A stretch of 5,772 nt of DNA from Bacteroidales bacterium. GTDB taxonomy: Bacteria; Bacteroidota; Bacteroidia; Bacteroidales; VadinHA17. The stretch is from contig PMEC01000036.1 of the NCBI GenBank assembly GCA_003155705.1, positions 11,287-17,058 on the forward strand, in the 5' to 3' direction. Below, piece after piece: positions 4,517 to 5,772 of this stretch. Numbering within the stretch: the first letter of the stretch is position 1; the number at the start of each line of letters is the position of its first letter. The notes beneath the pieces are model-generated. The model did not search any database. It was not told the DNA's origin and saw only the letters and a list, made by a program, of their open reading frames with translations. A program made the translations under genes and the position numbers.

Positions 4517-5772
4517 TTAAGCATTAATTACTGCTTTTGGTTCTTCCTGAACATGTCCTTTTTTGGATGTGTCATACATCAATGCTGTTGCAACGAAAAC
4601 GGATGAATAAACTCCAGTTCCGATCCCGATAAGAAGAGCAAACATGAATCCACGTATTACTGCTCCTCCAAAGAAAAACATGGCAAGTATTGTGAGAATC
4701 ACAGCAAATGTAGTGTTTATAGTTCTGCTCAGTGTTGCATTCAAAGCAATATTAAGGACTTCTTTAAAAGGACGTTTACGGTATAAAGGAAGGAACTCCC
4801 TTACCCTGTCGAATACGATTACTGTATCGCTTACGGAGTACCCGATAACAGTAAGGATCGCTGCAATAAATGCCTGGTCGATTTCCATTGAGAATGGCAT
4901 ATGGCCCCAAAGTAATGAATAAACTCCCAGTACAAGCAACACATCGTGGAACAGAGAGGCTACCGCTCCAAATCCATACTGCCAATATTTGTATCTCATG
5001 AATATATAAAGGAATATGAGAATAAGCGCAATACCAACTGCATAGAAAGCGTTGATCTTGATATCGGCTGCCACAACAGGACCAACTGTCTCAGAACTTT
5101 TAATATATGTATTGAGAAAAACATCCTTGCTGATATTTCCACCAACTATATCTTTTAACCCTTCATATAATTTATCATCAACCTCATTTTCAGCCCCTGA
5201 TTCATTGATCTTGTATTTGGTGGTTATCTTGACCTGATTTTCACTTCCGAAGGTGACAACCTGTGGAAGTTCACCGAATGGAATGGCTAGTTTTGCCGCT
5301 ATGTCTTCGGTAATTACCGGTTTATCAAATCTTACTACAAATGTACGTCCTCCTGTAAAGTCTATACCCGGATTAAGTCCTCTTACTGATAATGAAACTA
5401 TACCAGACAAAATGATCAAGCTTGAAATTATATAAAAATATTTTCTCATTCCGATAAAATCAATCTTGGTATTTTTGAAAACATTAGCGGTCATTTTGAT
5501 GGAGAAGTGAAGAGTTGTGTTCCTTTTCAGAAGAGCCTCATAAATAAGTCTTGTAATAAATATAGAAGCAAATATTGAGGTCATAATACCAATAATAAGA
5601 GTTGTGGCAAAACTTTTTATCGGACCCTGGCCGAAGACGTAAAGTACGATACCTGTAAGGAGAGTAGTGGCTTTTGAGTCAATAATTGCAGGATAGGCAC
5701 GTTTGTAACCATCAGACAATGCAAGCTTTACTCCTTTCCCGTTTCTGAGTTCCTCCCTGGTTCGCTCAAAAA
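4517..5772 (-). CDS. secDF: Protein translocase SecDF fusion, C-terminal part (cut by window edge)
   Basis: SecD and SecF use the proton-motive force to pull exported proteins through SecYEG on the periplasmic side; in Bacteroidota they are often one fused chain. The reading frame is open to the right edge, giving 417 residues before the stop; no true start is in view. Residues 1-80 are the end of SecD (FERTREELRNGKG, then GPIKSFATTLIIGIMTSIF). The SecF half begins with a helix at about 109-130 and the GIDFTGG motif at 135-141. Its periplasmic domain covers about 141-225, then VGP (229-231), RYKYWQYG, FHDVLLVLGVY and TVIGYSVSDTVIVFDR (307-322) with D315 and D321. Ser314 replaces the Asn usual in the GYS-x-N-D motif. 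Six or so membrane helices follow the SecF plan. The TTG at 5719 sits inside conserved SecD sequence and is not a start. It converges on exbD. Confidence 0.93.
   Translation of the reverse strand, partial: FERTREELRNGKGVKLALSDGYKRAYPAIIDSKATTLLTGIVLYVFGQGPIKSFATTLIIGIMTSIFASIFITRLIYEALLKRNTTLHFSIKMTANVFKNTKIDFIGMRKYFYIISSLIILSGIVSLSVRGLNPGIDFTGGRTFVVRFDKPVITEDIAAKLAIPFGELPQVVTFGSENQVKITTKYKINESGAENEVDDKLYEGLKDIVGGNISKDVFLNTYIKSSETVGPVVAADIKINAFYAVGIALILIFLYIFMRYKYWQYGFGAVASLFHDVLLVLGVYSLLWGHMPFSMEIDQAFIAAILTVIGYSVSDTVIVFDRVREFLPLYRKRPFKEVLNIALNATLSRTINTTFAVILTILAMFFFGGAVIRGFMFALLIGIGTGVYSSVFVATALMYDTSKKGHVQEEPKAVINA

Noticed and set aside
4644..4922. Plus-strand ORF of 92 codons inside secDF
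   Set aside because: It is fully antisense to conserved SecF membrane segments, with no promoter or family resemblance.
5717..5719. TTG as the start of a separate 400-residue SecF-like gene
   Set aside because: The frame stays open to the right edge, and the 17 upstream codons encode conserved SecD sequence (FERTREELRNGKG). This is therefore the interior of a SecDF fusion cut by the window.

Overview
The window looks like ordinary chromosomal DNA from a member of the Bacteroidota, probably a Bacteroidales-like lineage. Four things point there: the protein sequences (a LolD-type ATPase, a TIGR02757/DUF2400 protein, a fused SecD-SecF), the low G+C content judged by eye, the lack of clear Shine-Dalgarno sequences, and several matches to the Bacteroidota -7 promoter element TAnnTTTG. 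The genus cannot be read from the sequence alone. No mobile element, CRISPR array, tRNA or rRNA was seen.

Layout, left to right. (1) 1-464, minus: the first 154 codons of mutS, cut by the window edge, with its own promoter in the 79-bp gap to the right. (2) 544-2707, minus: a compact three-gene operon transcribed in the order lolD-like ATPase, TIGR02757 protein, trmN6-like tRNA methyltransferase. The first two genes overlap by 11 bp and the last two are 6 bp apart. (3) 2804-3193, minus: a tatA-family gene whose C-terminal tail is built from eight exact-length 11-residue repeats. (4) 3194-3400: a 207-bp divergent intergenic region with outward-facing promoter candidates and several perfect palindromes. 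(5) 3401-4469, plus: a two-gene exbB-exbD operon with 1 bp between the genes. (6) 4471-4497: a terminator hairpin that can serve both converging transcripts. (7) 4517-5772, minus: the C-terminal 417 residues of a SecDF fusion, running off the right edge.

Functionally the right two thirds are about moving things across or out of the cytoplasmic membrane: lipoprotein release (LolD), twin-arginine export (TatA), proton-driven energising of the outer membrane or Tol system (ExbB/ExbD) and Sec export (SecDF). The left third concerns nucleic acids: mismatch repair (MutS), tRNA modification (TrmN6) and an uncharacterised protein (TIGR02757) that by eye resembles HhH-GPD DNA glycosylases.

I did not find an evident new multi-gene system. 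The points most worth a second look are the hendecad-repeat tail of TatA, the glycosylase-like signature in the TIGR02757 protein, the palindromes between tatA and exbB, and the Gln in place of the pore Glu in ExbB.
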